The notes under the pieces were generated by a model. The model saw only the letters and a program-made list of their open reading frames with translations, was not told the origin of the DNA and did not search any database. This document shows positions 28,070-37,950 of a DNA stretch of 64,000 nt, one piece after another. Location of the stretch: assembly GCA_043554545.1 (NCBI GenBank), contig CP121337.1, positions 4,808,945-4,872,944 on the forward strand, in the 5' to 3' direction. Made by a program: the position numbers and the translations under genes. Origin of the DNA: UBA7330 sp043554545. GTDB taxonomy: Bacteria; Bacteroidota; Bacteroidia; Cytophagales; Cyclobacteriaceae. Positions within the stretch are counted from its first letter, which is position 1. Every line of letters starts with the position of its first letter.

Positions 28070-28752
28070 AGTATACACACATCTTTTTTGATTTAGATCA
28101 CACGCTTTGGGATTATGATTTCAATGCGAGATTGGTATTATCAGAGATGTATGCTCAGTTTAATCTCTCCAGTAGCACAAATACTTCACCAGAAGGATTC
28201 CAGAAATTATTTTTCAAAGTAAACGCGACACTTTGGCACCGGTACAATTTTGGGGAAATTACGAGAGAGGATATCAGAAATGACCGTTTCAGGTTAATAT
28301 TAAATCAGTGCGCAGGCGATAACTCTGTAGCTGGTGAGTTGAGTGATCATTTTCTGCATCACTGTCCCCGGCAACCAAAGGTCATGGACGGGGCTCATGA
28401 GATTCTGGAATATCTAAGTGATAAATACAAGCTCTACATCATTACCAATGGGTTTGATGATGTTCAATGGGTAAAATTAAAGTCAACAGGACTGGGAAAA
28501 TATTTCCTGGACATGTTTACATCTGAAACCATTGGGTTCAGAAAGCCATCACCTGAGATTTTTGAATATGCATTATCCGAAACAAAAGCCACCCCTGAAT
28601 TGTCAGTTATGATAGGAGACAATCCGATCACGGATATTGGTGGAGCAAATAAAGCAGGCATTTTTTCTATACTATTTGATCCAAAAGAAAATATTCAGGC
28701 AGATTCTAGTGCAAGAATTTCCGATTTTAAGGAATTGAAAGAATTACTTTAG
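28066..28752 (+). CDS. HAD hydrolase, YjjG-type pyrimidine nucleotidase
   Basis: 228 residues from a TTG start that overlaps the ArsR stop. FFDLDHTLWDYD gives the nucleophile Asp in motif I, YIITNGFDDVQ is motif II, FRKPSPEIFEYAL carries the motif III Lys, and MIGDNPITDIGGANKAG is motif IV. The wording matches the YjjG group, house-cleaning phosphatases for non-canonical pyrimidine nucleotides. Substrate not provable from sequence. Confidence 0.88.
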   Translation: MKYTHIFFDLDHTLWDYDFNARLVLSEMYAQFNLSSSTNTSPEGFQKLFFKVNATLWHRYNFGEITREDIRNDRFRLILNQCAGDNSVAGELSDHFLHHCPRQPKVMDGAHEILEYLSDKYKLYIITNGFDDVQWVKLKSTGLGKYFLDMFTSETIGFRKPSPEIFEYALSETKATPELSVMIGDNPITDIGGANKAGIFSILFDPKENIQADSSARISDFKELKELL

Positions 28753-28802
28753 TCAGCCTCCCCGGTTTGTTTAGTTTTGTATTGAATTTTAAAAATTGAG
28801 AC

Positions 28803-30428
28803 ATGTCAAAAGGCAGATATATCATTCCAGAACCCGGTAACGAACCCATAATTAGCTATGCACCAGGAACAAATGAGCGTGAATTGCTTAAAAAAGCGCT
28901 GGATGATGCAAGAAAGGAGGAGATGGATATCCCGATGTATATCGGTGGAGAAAAGGTAACTACTGGAGAAAGGGTTAAAGTGACCCCCCCACATGATCAT
29001 CAACATGCGTTGGGCTATTTTCATGAGGGAGATCAGACGCATGTGAAGGCGGCAATAAAGGCAGCGATGGATGCGAAACCAACTTGGGCCGATATGTCAT
29101 GGGAGCATAGAGCCAGCATATTTCTTAAAGCGGCAGATCTGATTGCCGGACCGTATCGCTATAAAATGAACGCAGCTACGATGTTGGCTCAATCTAAGTC
29201 ACCTCATCAGTCTGAGATTGATGCTGTATGTGAATTCATTGACTTTCTTCGTTACAATGCTAAATTCATGGAGCAACTCTATGAGGATCAACCGGCCTCT
29301 GCACCAGGCATTTGGAATAGAACGGAATATCGCCCACTTGAAGGATTTGTATTTGCTATCACGCCTTTCAATTTCACATCTATTGCTGGAAACCTGCCAG
29401 CAACACCGGCAATGATGGGCAATACCGTAATTTGGAAACCAAGTTATACCCAGATATATTCTGCGGCACTTATAATGGAAATATTCCATGAAGCCGGATT
29501 ACCGGAAGGGGTGATTAACTTGATTTATGTAGATGGTCCGGTAGCCGGAAATATCATATTTAAGCATCCGGATTTTGCTGGATTGCATTTCACAGGAAGT
29601 ACCGGCGTATTCAGGCAACTGTGGAAGACCATAGGTGAAAATATTGCTTCTTATAAAACCTACCCACGTATTGTTGGAGAAACAGGAGGAAAAGACTTTG
29701 TAATAGCTCATCATTCTGCATATCCGCAACAGGTGGCAACTGCACTGGTTCGCGGGGCATTTGAATTCCAGGGGCAAAAATGTAGCGCTGCTTCCAGGGC
29801 ATATATTCCTGAAAGCATGTGGGGAGAAGTAAAAGAACACCTCTTAAAAGACCTGAAGGATATGAAAATGGGTCCACCGGAAGATTTTTCTAATTTCTTT
29901 AATGCGGTTATTGATAAAACAGCCTTCGACAAGATTAAGGGATATATTGATCGGGCAGCTAAAGATGCTAATGCCGAGATTATTGCTGGAGGAAAATATG
30001 ACGATTCTAAAGGCTATTTTATTGAGCCGACTATAATTGTAGCCAGTGATCCAAAATATGCGACGATGGAGGAAGAGATTTTTGGCCCTGTACTTACCGT
30101 ATATATATATGCTGATAAGGAATTTGAGGAAACCCTTGCCTTGGTAGATCAGACCTCACCATATGCACTTACCGGAGCTATTTTTTCCAGAGATCGCTAT
30201 GCGATTGAGTTGGCTTCAAAGAAGCTGGTTCATGCAGCAGGAAATTTTTATATCAATGACAAACCTACCGGAGCGGTAGTGGGTCAGCAACCATTTGGTG
30301 GTGCCAGGGCATCAGGGACAAATGACAAAGCAGGGTCCATGATGAATTTGATGCGTTGGACCAGCGCAAGAACCATCAAGGAAACCTTTTCGCCTCCTGT
30401 AGATTACCGGTATCCGTTTATGGGTTAG
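28803..30428 (+). CDS. pruA: L-glutamate gamma-semialdehyde (1-pyrroline-5-carboxylate) dehydrogenase
   Basis: 541 residues of an aldehyde dehydrogenase. VGETGGKDFV at 291-300 contains the general base Glu293 and FEFQGQKCSAASRAY contains the nucleophile Cys327. The leading TPPHDHQHALGYF and the closing FGGARASGTNDKAGS match the P5C dehydrogenase group. The enzyme makes glutamate from glutamate semialdehyde in proline and arginine breakdown. No proline dehydrogenase gene adjoins it. Confidence 0.93.
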   Translation: MSKGRYIIPEPGNEPIISYAPGTNERELLKKALDDARKEEMDIPMYIGGEKVTTGERVKVTPPHDHQHALGYFHEGDQTHVKAAIKAAMDAKPTWADMSWEHRASIFLKAADLIAGPYRYKMNAATMLAQSKSPHQSEIDAVCEFIDFLRYNAKFMEQLYEDQPASAPGIWNRTEYRPLEGFVFAITPFNFTSIAGNLPATPAMMGNTVIWKPSYTQIYSAALIMEIFHEAGLPEGVINLIYVDGPVAGNIIFKHPDFAGLHFTGSTGVFRQLWKTIGENIASYKTYPRIVGETGGKDFVIAHHSAYPQQVATALVRGAFEFQGQKCSAASRAYIPESMWGEVKEHLLKDLKDMKMGPPEDFSNFFNAVIDKTAFDKIKGYIDRAAKDANAEIIAGGKYDDSKGYFIEPTIIVASDPKYATMEEEIFGPVLTVYIYADKEFEETLALVDQTSPYALTGAIFSRDRYAIELASKKLVHAAGNFYINDKPTGAVVGQQPFGGARASGTNDKAGSMMNLMRWTSARTIKETFSPPVDYRYPFMG

Positions 30429-30609
30429 AAATTTTCCAAACCCTGATTTATAAATTGGAACTGCCTCTTGACCTTGCACATGTTAAGGTTTTGAGTGATT
30501 TTCTGTGAATAATGGAAAATTGATATTTTTCATTTTAAAAGAAGATCAGGACTTAATTTTCCATTAAATTGAGTTTGCAAAAAACTGTTTAATAATTTTT
30601 TTAAAATTC

Positions 30610-33600
30610 ATGAGACTCACAAGCCACTTTAAGTTTTTGATTATCCCCGTCTTGCTTTTAGCCATTGGATCAATGGCCCATGGCCAATCATGGGAAGTCA
30701 TCTTTGAGAAACCAGAAAAGATGTATACCAAAGGGAAATATCATAAGGTAGCCAAGAAACTGAAAAAGTTTAGGAAAAAGACTATATCGAAGGTTTATGC
30801 AAATGACTCATCGATGTTTGCTTTAGCTAATATCATGGAGGCGAAGGCCAATGAGGCTATGCATGATTATCCGGTCATGAATGATCTGATAGATAAAGCC
30901 TTAAAGCAACTAGAGCAGAATAAATCGAAAAATACTTTTGCTTATGCCACAGGCATGTTGAGATTGGTTGATCTATACAATGATTACGGGAATTTCCGGA
31001 TTGCAGATAGTTTACTCACTTTGCTAAAAGATCATAAGGTCGCCTATGAGAATAGTGAAGTACTTGAAACTGAGATTGAAATTCGTGAAGTGATTACGGA
31101 TGTCAATAATGGGTTCTATATTGAATCTGAACCTAAAGTACAGGCTTTGATAGAAAAATGGCCTGGATTGATGAGTCAGGGATATGTAGGGGAAGAAGTC
31201 GAAAGCAATGATGAAGAATATCGAACGGAGCTTTTGGGGTTATTGTATGTAGCTGAAATAAACATTGCAACCTGGAGAGGAGAATATAAAAAAGCCTTTG
31301 AGTTGCATGATAAGTATACTCGTTTCTTCAATAGAATGAGTAATAGCAGCCCTGCTTATTTTAAATTCAGGCTGGCTGAAATTGAGATCACGCTTGAAAA
31401 TGGAGATTGGAATAAAGCCAGAAGGTTAAATTCCAACTACACGTATGGCAAACTGATTGGTAAATACAAAGAAATAGGCATTGAGAATGATATCAAGATT
31501 GAAGCAAAACATGGGAAATTAGATAATTCAAAGTCAGCCATTCTCCAATTGAATAAATATTTTGGAAAGGCCAAGGTCAACAATAAATTTTCTAATTTCA
31601 AACGAAGTTTCTATGAAGCAGCCATTTCTTTTAAGGAGGATGATTTGAGAGGTGGAATTCAAAAACTTGGTAAAATAGAAAATGAAACTTCTACTGAAGT
31701 GGTCCCTGTTGATCATCCTTTGAGAGGAGATTTGGCGCGACTAGTTATCGATGAATCTATCGCCTCCAGGAAATTCACCTACCAGCAGTCCGCACAAGAA
31801 TATTACACAAAACTTGGTAGGAACATAGTGTCCCGCTACGTTGAGGAATCACTCTTTCAAAAAATTTACCAGATAGCATTGGCTGGCTATTATTTGAACT
31901 ACACGGAAACCCCTAATAAGGCGTACGATATATTTGAAAAAGCTCCTGAGGATGTGGTTTTTGAGCAGCTGAAAGCTACTCAGTGGAGGTTTGCTGAGGC
32001 CGTAAGTAATATGTCCGAATACATTGTACTTGAAGGTGATTACGGATATGGGTTAGATTTATATCAGGAAGTTATTGAAGGTATGCGAGCCAATGAGAAT
32101 TCTGACCAAACCTTGCTGGGAGATAGGCTGGTTTCACTCGCCAAAATGCAAACTTATGCAGGTGATTACAAGGCAGCAGAACTAAATACTGATGAAGCAC
32201 TTAAAATAATCAGGAAGGACGGAGAGCGAAAATCGGTTGAATTTGTAAATGCGCTTAATTCAGCTGCGTATATCTATGGAACAATGGGTATATATAATAA
32301 AGCAGAGCGCCTCTTGAGCAGGGGCGAATCTATTTCTAAAAAGCTGGAAGGAGCAGATCGTGCGATCAGATTGCAATCTATTGAGGATTTGGCTTTCTTA
32401 TATACCAGAATTGGTAATTACTCAGAAACTGAATACTTGTTAAAAGAGGTTATCGAAGCCAGAAAGAAAATTCACGGAGAATCCAGTAGGAAGCTTATCA
32501 AGGCATATAATGCCTTAGGTAAACTACATGTAATTCGAGGTGAGTACGCCGAAGCGGAAAAGAACATTCGTCAATCATTAGATATTTGTGAAAAGGTTTA
32601 CGGAGAAAATAGCCTCATCTATGTTGATAATTTGTCTGCATTGGTAGAATTCTATAAGGAAATTGGAAATTACAAAGCCGGGCTTCAGGAACTGGATAAG
32701 GTTTTCAGGGTCAGAACGCAAAAGTTGCAGCAGGGTCATATCCTATTTAGTGAAATCGCCCGGGATTATGGTTTACTGCATTATCACTTAGGAACTGATC
32801 TTTCCAGGGTGGAGCAGTATTTTCAACGGGCCAGACAAATTGTGCAAACCACATTTGATGAAAACCATCCATCATATGCTGAGACACTTAAAAACCTTGG
32901 TTTCTTGTATGCACAGAGAGGAGAATATGAGCGAGCGCTACCATTACTTACACAGGCAGATGAGATATGGACCAACTCTCTGGGAAATAAGAATAAAAGC
33001 TCAGGAGAGGTAGCGCGTTTGAAGGGTGATATTTTTACCTACCAGGGGAAGCATGAGCTAGCACAAGATGAGTATGATAAATCTGCTAAATATTTCCGAA
33101 AGATTTTCAGTAAACAACATCCTGACTACTTAAATGCATTAAGCAAATTGGCTCAGGTTAATTATATAAATGGAGAGTTAGATAAGGTAGAATCAATACT
33201 TAGTGAAACGACAGAACAATACCTTGAATACACAAAAATTTATTTCCCGACCTTAAGTGAGGAGGAAAAATCAAATTTCTGGGCCAAAATCAAAAAGGAT
33301 TTTGAGTTCTACAATACGGTAGCTGCTGATTTTAGATTAGATAAGCCAAAGTACCTGGAAAACATGTATGACTTTGCTCTGTCAACCAAAAGCTTACTGT
33401 TGAATTCTTCCATCAAAACCAGAAATGCTATTTTAAATAGTGGTGACACTACATTAATTGCCCTTTTTGAGCAGTGGCTTGAGAAAAAAGAATTTTTGAC
33501 AAGTACACTTTCCAGATCTGATGAAGAGTTGATTGAAGATGATATTAATGTGGATGATATCAAAGATGAAATCTCACAGTTAGAGAAAGAATTAAGTGAA

Positions 33601-34839
33601 AAGTCAACTGCTTTTGCGGAAACTTTCGAATATGAACTCTATACCTGGAATGATGTAAGAAAATCATTGAATGATGATGAGGCTGCGGTGGAAATTATTC
33701 GTTATCGGGAGTTCGATAAGGATTTTAATGAAGAGAAAGTTAGGTATGCTGCTTTAATTGTCACTTCCGAAACCAGAAAAAACCCAGAACTTGTATTTCT
33801 TGAAAATGGGAATGACATGGAAAACAAGTTCTTTACGCTCCAGCGGAATAGTGTAAAATTTAAGTTAGAAGATAAACTGTCTTATCTCAACTATTGGAGA
33901 CCCATTGCTACTGCTATTGGTAACAAAAAAGTCGTTTATGTTTCTCCAGATGGAATTTATAACCAGATCAATCTCGAGGCTTTGATGATGGATGATGGCA
34001 GCTACGTCATCGACAAGCAAAATATAAGGATTGTAAATAGCACCAAAGCACTTCCGATCAGTAGGAGTAAAGAGGCGATCAAAGCTAAAAAAGTAAATCA
34101 GACCGAACTTAATGCGATGCTATTTGGTAATCCTGAATATTATAGCGAGACGGCTGATCAAGTAGGAAGGGAGGCTAGTGACTCCAAGAAAAAAGTAATA
34201 CCTCAATTACCGGGTACGGAACGCGAAGTCACTTTAATTTCTGATTTACTTAAAAATCAGGGTTGGGCAGCTACCACATATATAGGAAATGAAGCTTCAG
34301 AGCAGGTAATTAAAGGGGCAAGTAACTACAAGTTACTGCACATTGCTACACATGGTTTCTTCGACGAAGAGGAAAAGAAAGTAACAGATCGTTTTTCTTT
34401 ATTTGAAGAAGACAATCCACTTGAACGTAGTGGAATATTAGCCAGAGGTGGGGGTGACGTGTTGTTAGATACAAATGATAAAAATTACAACCTGGAAGAC
34501 GGGATACTTACGGCCTATGAGGCCATGAACCTAAATTTTGATGCGACGGAACTCATCGTATTGAGTGCATGTGAGACAGGTAGAGGTGAAATAAAGCAAG
34601 GAGAAGGTGTGTTTGGTTTACAGCGCTCGTTTTTGGTGGCTGGTGCAGATGCCATGATCATGAGTTTGTTTCAGGTATCCGATGAGGTAACAGCAAAGTT
34701 AATGACGGAATTCTATAAAAACTGGATTGAAAATAAGAAGGATAAACGTGAAGCATTTAATCTTGCTCAGAAGTCAGTGAAGGAAGAATTCAAAGATCCT
34801 ATTTATTGGGGTGCTTTTATTATGATTGCTAAAAGCTAA
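30610..34839 (+). CDS. Exported TPR-repeat protein with C-terminal CHAT peptidase-like domain
   Basis: 1409 residues. The N-terminus is a signal peptide (hydrophobic 9-22, cleavage likely after AHG or GQS). Residues about 35-860 are alpha-solenoid, with clear TPR units near 560-830, for example YAEAEKNIRQSLDICEKVYG. From about 1030 to the end is a CHAT domain of the caspase-like fold: HIATHGFFD gives His1248 and VLSACETGRG gives Cys1321, so the catalytic dyad is intact. Typical CHAT proteases act inside cells; this one is secreted across the inner membrane. The TlpA-like gene follows after 17 bp. Substrate unknown. Confidence 0.9.
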   Translation: MRLTSHFKFLIIPVLLLAIGSMAHGQSWEVIFEKPEKMYTKGKYHKVAKKLKKFRKKTISKVYANDSSMFALANIMEAKANEAMHDYPVMNDLIDKALKQLEQNKSKNTFAYATGMLRLVDLYNDYGNFRIADSLLTLLKDHKVAYENSEVLETEIEIREVITDVNNGFYIESEPKVQALIEKWPGLMSQGYVGEEVESNDEEYRTELLGLLYVAEINIATWRGEYKKAFELHDKYTRFFNRMSNSSPAYFKFRLAEIEITLENGDWNKARRLNSNYTYGKLIGKYKEIGIENDIKIEAKHGKLDNSKSAILQLNKYFGKAKVNNKFSNFKRSFYEAAISFKEDDLRGGIQKLGKIENETSTEVVPVDHPLRGDLARLVIDESIASRKFTYQQSAQEYYTKLGRNIVSRYVEESLFQKIYQIALAGYYLNYTETPNKAYDIFEKAPEDVVFEQLKATQWRFAEAVSNMSEYIVLEGDYGYGLDLYQEVIEGMRANENSDQTLLGDRLVSLAKMQTYAGDYKAAELNTDEALKIIRKDGERKSVEFVNALNSAAYIYGTMGIYNKAERLLSRGESISKKLEGADRAIRLQSIEDLAFLYTRIGNYSETEYLLKEVIEARKKIHGESSRKLIKAYNALGKLHVIRGEYAEAEKNIRQSLDICEKVYGENSLIYVDNLSALVEFYKEIGNYKAGLQELDKVFRVRTQKLQQGHILFSEIARDYGLLHYHLGTDLSRVEQYFQRARQIVQTTFDENHPSYAETLKNLGFLYAQRGEYERALPLLTQADEIWTNSLGNKNKSSGEVARLKGDIFTYQGKHELAQDEYDKSAKYFRKIFSKQHPDYLNALSKLAQVNYINGELDKVESILSETTEQYLEYTKIYFPTLSEEEKSNFWAKIKKDFEFYNTVAADFRLDKPKYLENMYDFALSTKSLLLNSSIKTRNAILNSGDTTLIALFEQWLEKKEFLTSTLSRSDEELIEDDINVDDIKDEISQLEKELSEKSTAFAETFEYELYTWNDVRKSLNDDEAAVEIIRYREFDKDFNEEKVRYAALIVTSETRKNPELVFLENGNDMENKFFTLQRNSVKFKLEDKLSYLNYWRPIATAIGNKKVVYVSPDGIYNQINLEALMMDDGSYVIDKQNIRIVNSTKALPISRSKEAIKAKKVNQTELNAMLFGNPEYYSETADQVGREASDSKKKVIPQLPGTEREVTLISDLLKNQGWAATTYIGNEASEQVIKGASNYKLLHIATHGFFDEEEKKVTDRFSLFEEDNPLERSGILARGGGDVLLDTNDKNYNLEDGILTAYEAMNLNFDATELIVLSACETGRGEIKQGEGVFGLQRSFLVAGADAMIMSLFQVSDEVTAKLMTEFYKNWIENKKDKREAFNLAQKSVKEEFKDPIYWGAFIMIAKS

Positions 34840-34856
34840 AAATAAGGATTGAGTAG

Positions 34857-36242
34857 ATGAATCGAATCGTATTTGGGTTGGTCTTCGCATATCAGTTTTT
34901 TGTGCTGTGTCATGTGTCTAATGCTCAGGAAAAAGAGATTGATTTTACTGTTAAAGGAATACCAGATAAAGAAATCACGTTGGGCTATCACATGGGTGGG
35001 CAAAAATATGCTCTTGATACCTTACCCATTGTCAATGAATCTTTTTCTATTATAAACTCTGAGGAATTAAAACCCGGACTATATTTCGTCTACACACCCG
35101 GATATTATTTTGAGTTTATCCTTAGTGAGCAATCATTTTCCATTCAAACAGTTCATGGTAAGGGCTATGAAGACGTGAATATTGGAGGTTCTTTAGAGAA
35201 TCAGATTTTCCGTGAGTTTCAAATCAATGCAAGTCAGCTTCGTCAAGAGTTATTTAGTTTAAAGAATAACCTCGATCAAGCCAGCGCCAATGATTCACTA
35301 GAAATAGTTGAACAGATACGAATGCGTGAAACTGCTTTGGTCGATTACCGTCAATCGGTAATAGATGAAAACCCGGGTACTTTCATGGCTGACTTTTTGA
35401 ATTTGATGCAGGAACCTAAAGTTCCTGATTTTGGCGATATCGTTGACGATCAATCACGTAAAGTCAAACAATATCAGTATTATAAGTCTCATTTTTTTGA
35501 CCTTGTGAATTTGGCTGAACCGGCTTTGATTAGAACACCAATTTTTAAATCTAAGGTCATGAAATATTTTGATCAGGTCATCATACAGGATCCAGATACG
35601 ATCGTCCAGGAAGTGGATTTTATTTTTGAAGAAATCGGAGACAATAACGAGTTATTCAGGTATTGGCTCATCACCTTTTATAGTAAATATCAGGAATCAA
35701 AAGTGATGGGAATGGATAAAGTGGTTGTTCACCTTATGGAGCATTACTTTTTATCTGGTAGAGCAGACTGGTTAAATGAAGAGGGAATTAAGAAAATCAG
35801 GGAGGAGGTCATGTTTACCAAACACAGTTTAATTGGAAATGAAGCCCCAAGGCTTGAATTGGTGGATACGTTGAATCAGCCATTCATTTTTGAACAGATA
35901 CAGCACCCATACGTACTGCTTTATTTTTATGATCCGGATTGTGGGCATTGTAAGAAGAAAACCCCAATTCTTGTAAGTGAGTATGATGCTCTTAGAGACC
36001 TTGGTGTTGAGGTGGTTGCAGTGTGTACGGTTACAGATGTAGAGCGGTGGAAAGCATATATCAAGGAGGTCCAGATGGAATTCATCAATCTGGCAGATCC
36101 TGGATTTGATAGTAATTTCCGTGTTTACTATAATCTAAGAAGTACACCTAAAGTTTATCTTTTAGATCAGCAGCGCAGAATTATTGCCAAACAACTTGAG
36201 ATTGCAGATATCAAAGAGTTCGTGAAACGATATTCCCAATAG
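34857..36242 (+). CDS. Exported thioredoxin-like (TlpA/DUF4369-type) protein
   Basis: 461 residues with a signal peptide (cleavage near NAQ). Residues 25-130 form the small beta domain common at the start of Bacteroidota TlpA-like proteins, 130-310 is helical, and 325-461 is a thioredoxin fold with YDPDCGHCKKKTP (Cys362, Cys365) and the cis-Pro loop RSTPKVYL. It should reduce or exchange disulfides in the periplasm. It is 17 bp downstream of the CHAT gene, likely on one transcript, which suggests a redox role linked to that protein (inference). Confidence 0.85.
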   Translation: MNRIVFGLVFAYQFFVLCHVSNAQEKEIDFTVKGIPDKEITLGYHMGGQKYALDTLPIVNESFSIINSEELKPGLYFVYTPGYYFEFILSEQSFSIQTVHGKGYEDVNIGGSLENQIFREFQINASQLRQELFSLKNNLDQASANDSLEIVEQIRMRETALVDYRQSVIDENPGTFMADFLNLMQEPKVPDFGDIVDDQSRKVKQYQYYKSHFFDLVNLAEPALIRTPIFKSKVMKYFDQVIIQDPDTIVQEVDFIFEEIGDNNELFRYWLITFYSKYQESKVMGMDKVVVHLMEHYFLSGRADWLNEEGIKKIREEVMFTKHSLIGNEAPRLELVDTLNQPFIFEQIQHPYVLLYFYDPDCGHCKKKTPILVSEYDALRDLGVEVVAVCTVTDVERWKAYIKEVQMEFINLADPGFDSNFRVYYNLRSTPKVYLLDQQRRIIAKQLEIADIKEFVKRYSQ

Positions 36243-36275
36243 TTTCGGATAGCTCTTTCAAATTCACTAAGTAAG

Positions 36276-36845
36276 CTACAAGACTCGATTTTCTAATGAC
36301 AACCAAAGAATCCAGATGAATATCTGAAGACTGAGGAAAATAACATGCGCCCACCTGTTACTGATCCTGAATATCAGGAAAATGAGGATTGCAGCCGTGA
36401 GTGCAAACTGAGTTATTTGGGTTTCGATGGCATAACCTCCAATGAGTATGTTTTGAAAAAAACTAATGACGGGCACCAGGAGGAAAATGCAAAAGAACCA
36501 GGGCCACTGATCAAAGTAATAGGCATCCAGATCTGTTTCAGCTTCTCTTAGTCCTGTTGGGAAGATCATCCTTGCCAAAGTAAATAACGAAACTGGATAT
36601 AGCAGTACGAAGAGTACCATCCCCATGGACCACTCTTTTATCAGGTGTGCCGTGTGGTAGCTCTCCCACCATTCCTGAATATGTAGTGTGAATACAACAA
36701 TTATTAGCAGACTATGTGCATATCCGATATTGACATGTTTGAGATTAGAGAAAATATCTGCTGCACCAGTGAGTATCTGAGTGATTCCCAATCCCAGGAT
36801 TAGGGAAGTGAGTATTACTACGTATTCGAAAGGTTCGAGTGCCAT
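36276..36845 (-). CDS. Small multi-pass membrane protein
   Basis: 189 residues with about six hydrophobic helices (roughly 8-27, 42-55, 72-92, 112-134, 142-160, 166-183). Only short polar loops connect them. No motif I recognise. Convergent with the thioredoxin-like gene, 33 bp apart. Function unknown. Confidence 0.6.
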   Translation of the reverse strand: MALEPFEYVVILTSLILGLGITQILTGAADIFSNLKHVNIGYAHSLLIIVVFTLHIQEWWESYHTAHLIKEWSMGMVLFVLLYPVSLFTLARMIFPTGLREAETDLDAYYFDQWPWFFCIFLLVPVISFFQNILIGGYAIETQITQFALTAAILIFLIFRISNRWAHVIFLSLQIFIWILWLSLENRVL

Positions 36846-37052
36846 TACTTATTTACTTGAGGACTAATATCTCTTTATTTTTTATTAAAATTTGTCTCCT
36901 GGCTACCAAAGGTTGGTATTTGGTTCCTTTCTTAATAATACAAAGTTTGAGTGGCTCCTTGAAGTGGGACAAAGAAAAATGTAGAGGAATATTGTCATTG
37001 TGGAATAATAATCTTCAAATTCGTATATTGGAAGCCGAACCACCAAACGCTA

Positions 37053-37937
37053 ATGAGTAAAGAGCATTCACCTGTCCGTAAGTATTTTGTCAATTTCCTG
37101 GGTTTTGCCACTGTTGTTTCAATACTTGCCGGGTTTGGAATTATCTATTTTGTTTTTACTTCTATCAAGGGACTGGACTCTGCAGATGCGCTTGATCTGG
37201 ATAAGTTAAGTCTGATAGGCGAATTTTTTGGAGGTGCTATTGGGCCCATCTGGGCATTATCAGGCGTTATATTGTTTTATCTGGCTTTGATCTATCAACG
37301 CAGAGAGTTGGAATTACAGCGAGAAGAACTGGTAGAAACCCGCCATATCATGGAGAGCCAATCTAAAACAATCCAGATTCAGCAATTTGAGAATACCTTT
37401 TTTCAGTTATTGGAGTTTCACCTGGAAGCCGCTAAAAGAATTGAAAGCCATGGTACCGGAAATGGCTTTGACAAGATGTATCAGGATCTTCAGAAAACAG
37501 TTGCGGCAACCAAACGTAAGCGGAAAAAAGATGGAAGTTCATCTGTTTTGGATGAGGAAGCGTTCGAGACAAGTTTTCGACAGGTTTATGACAGTTTTAG
37601 AAACTCTCTGTCGCACTACATGGAAAGCTATAAGTCACTCATATTCTTTGTGGATAATCAAAGTAAGGACCCGGTTTTTTATATCAACATTATCAAACCT
37701 CACCTGACTGAGCAGGAAATCTTAATACAATTCTACTACCTACTTACCTATGACAAGGACCCAAAATTCATCAAGGTGGTTGAAAAGTTTACGCTTTTCG
37801 AAAGACTAAATTTCAGATCTGTTCAGGCCATTGATCGGCTACACCTGGAAGAGCTGAAGGAATCGGCGTATAAGCCAGCACATAAGATTAAAAAATCAAA
37901 AGATCAGGAAGAAGATAGCGAGGAAAAAGAGCGTTAA
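37053..37937 (+). CDS. Putative phage abortive infection protein (AbiC-like)
   Basis: 294 residues. Two membrane helices at about 14-32 and 62-79 lead into a coiled region (80-110) and a helical cytosolic domain beginning FENTFFQLLEFHLEAAKRIE. The block around SHYMESYKSLIFFVD, the downstream LTEQEILIQFYYLL, and the FTLFERL near the end match what I recall of the putative AbiC family. Those proteins are thought to stop growth upon phage infection, but the mechanism is not known. The tail is very charged. Family call from memory of the pattern, not from a search. Confidence 0.6.
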   Translation: MSKEHSPVRKYFVNFLGFATVVSILAGFGIIYFVFTSIKGLDSADALDLDKLSLIGEFFGGAIGPIWALSGVILFYLALIYQRRELELQREELVETRHIMESQSKTIQIQQFENTFFQLLEFHLEAAKRIESHGTGNGFDKMYQDLQKTVAATKRKRKKDGSSSVLDEEAFETSFRQVYDSFRNSLSHYMESYKSLIFFVDNQSKDPVFYINIIKPHLTEQEILIQFYYLLTYDKDPKFIKVVEKFTLFERLNFRSVQAIDRLHLEELKESAYKPAHKIKKSKDQEEDSEEKER

Positions 37938-37950
37938 GAGCAAGATGCTT

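Noticed and set aside
36839..37060. Plus-strand frame of 73 codons before the AbiC-like gene
   Set aside because: No family pattern, overlaps the end of a membrane gene on the other strand, and leads straight into the better-supported start at 37053.
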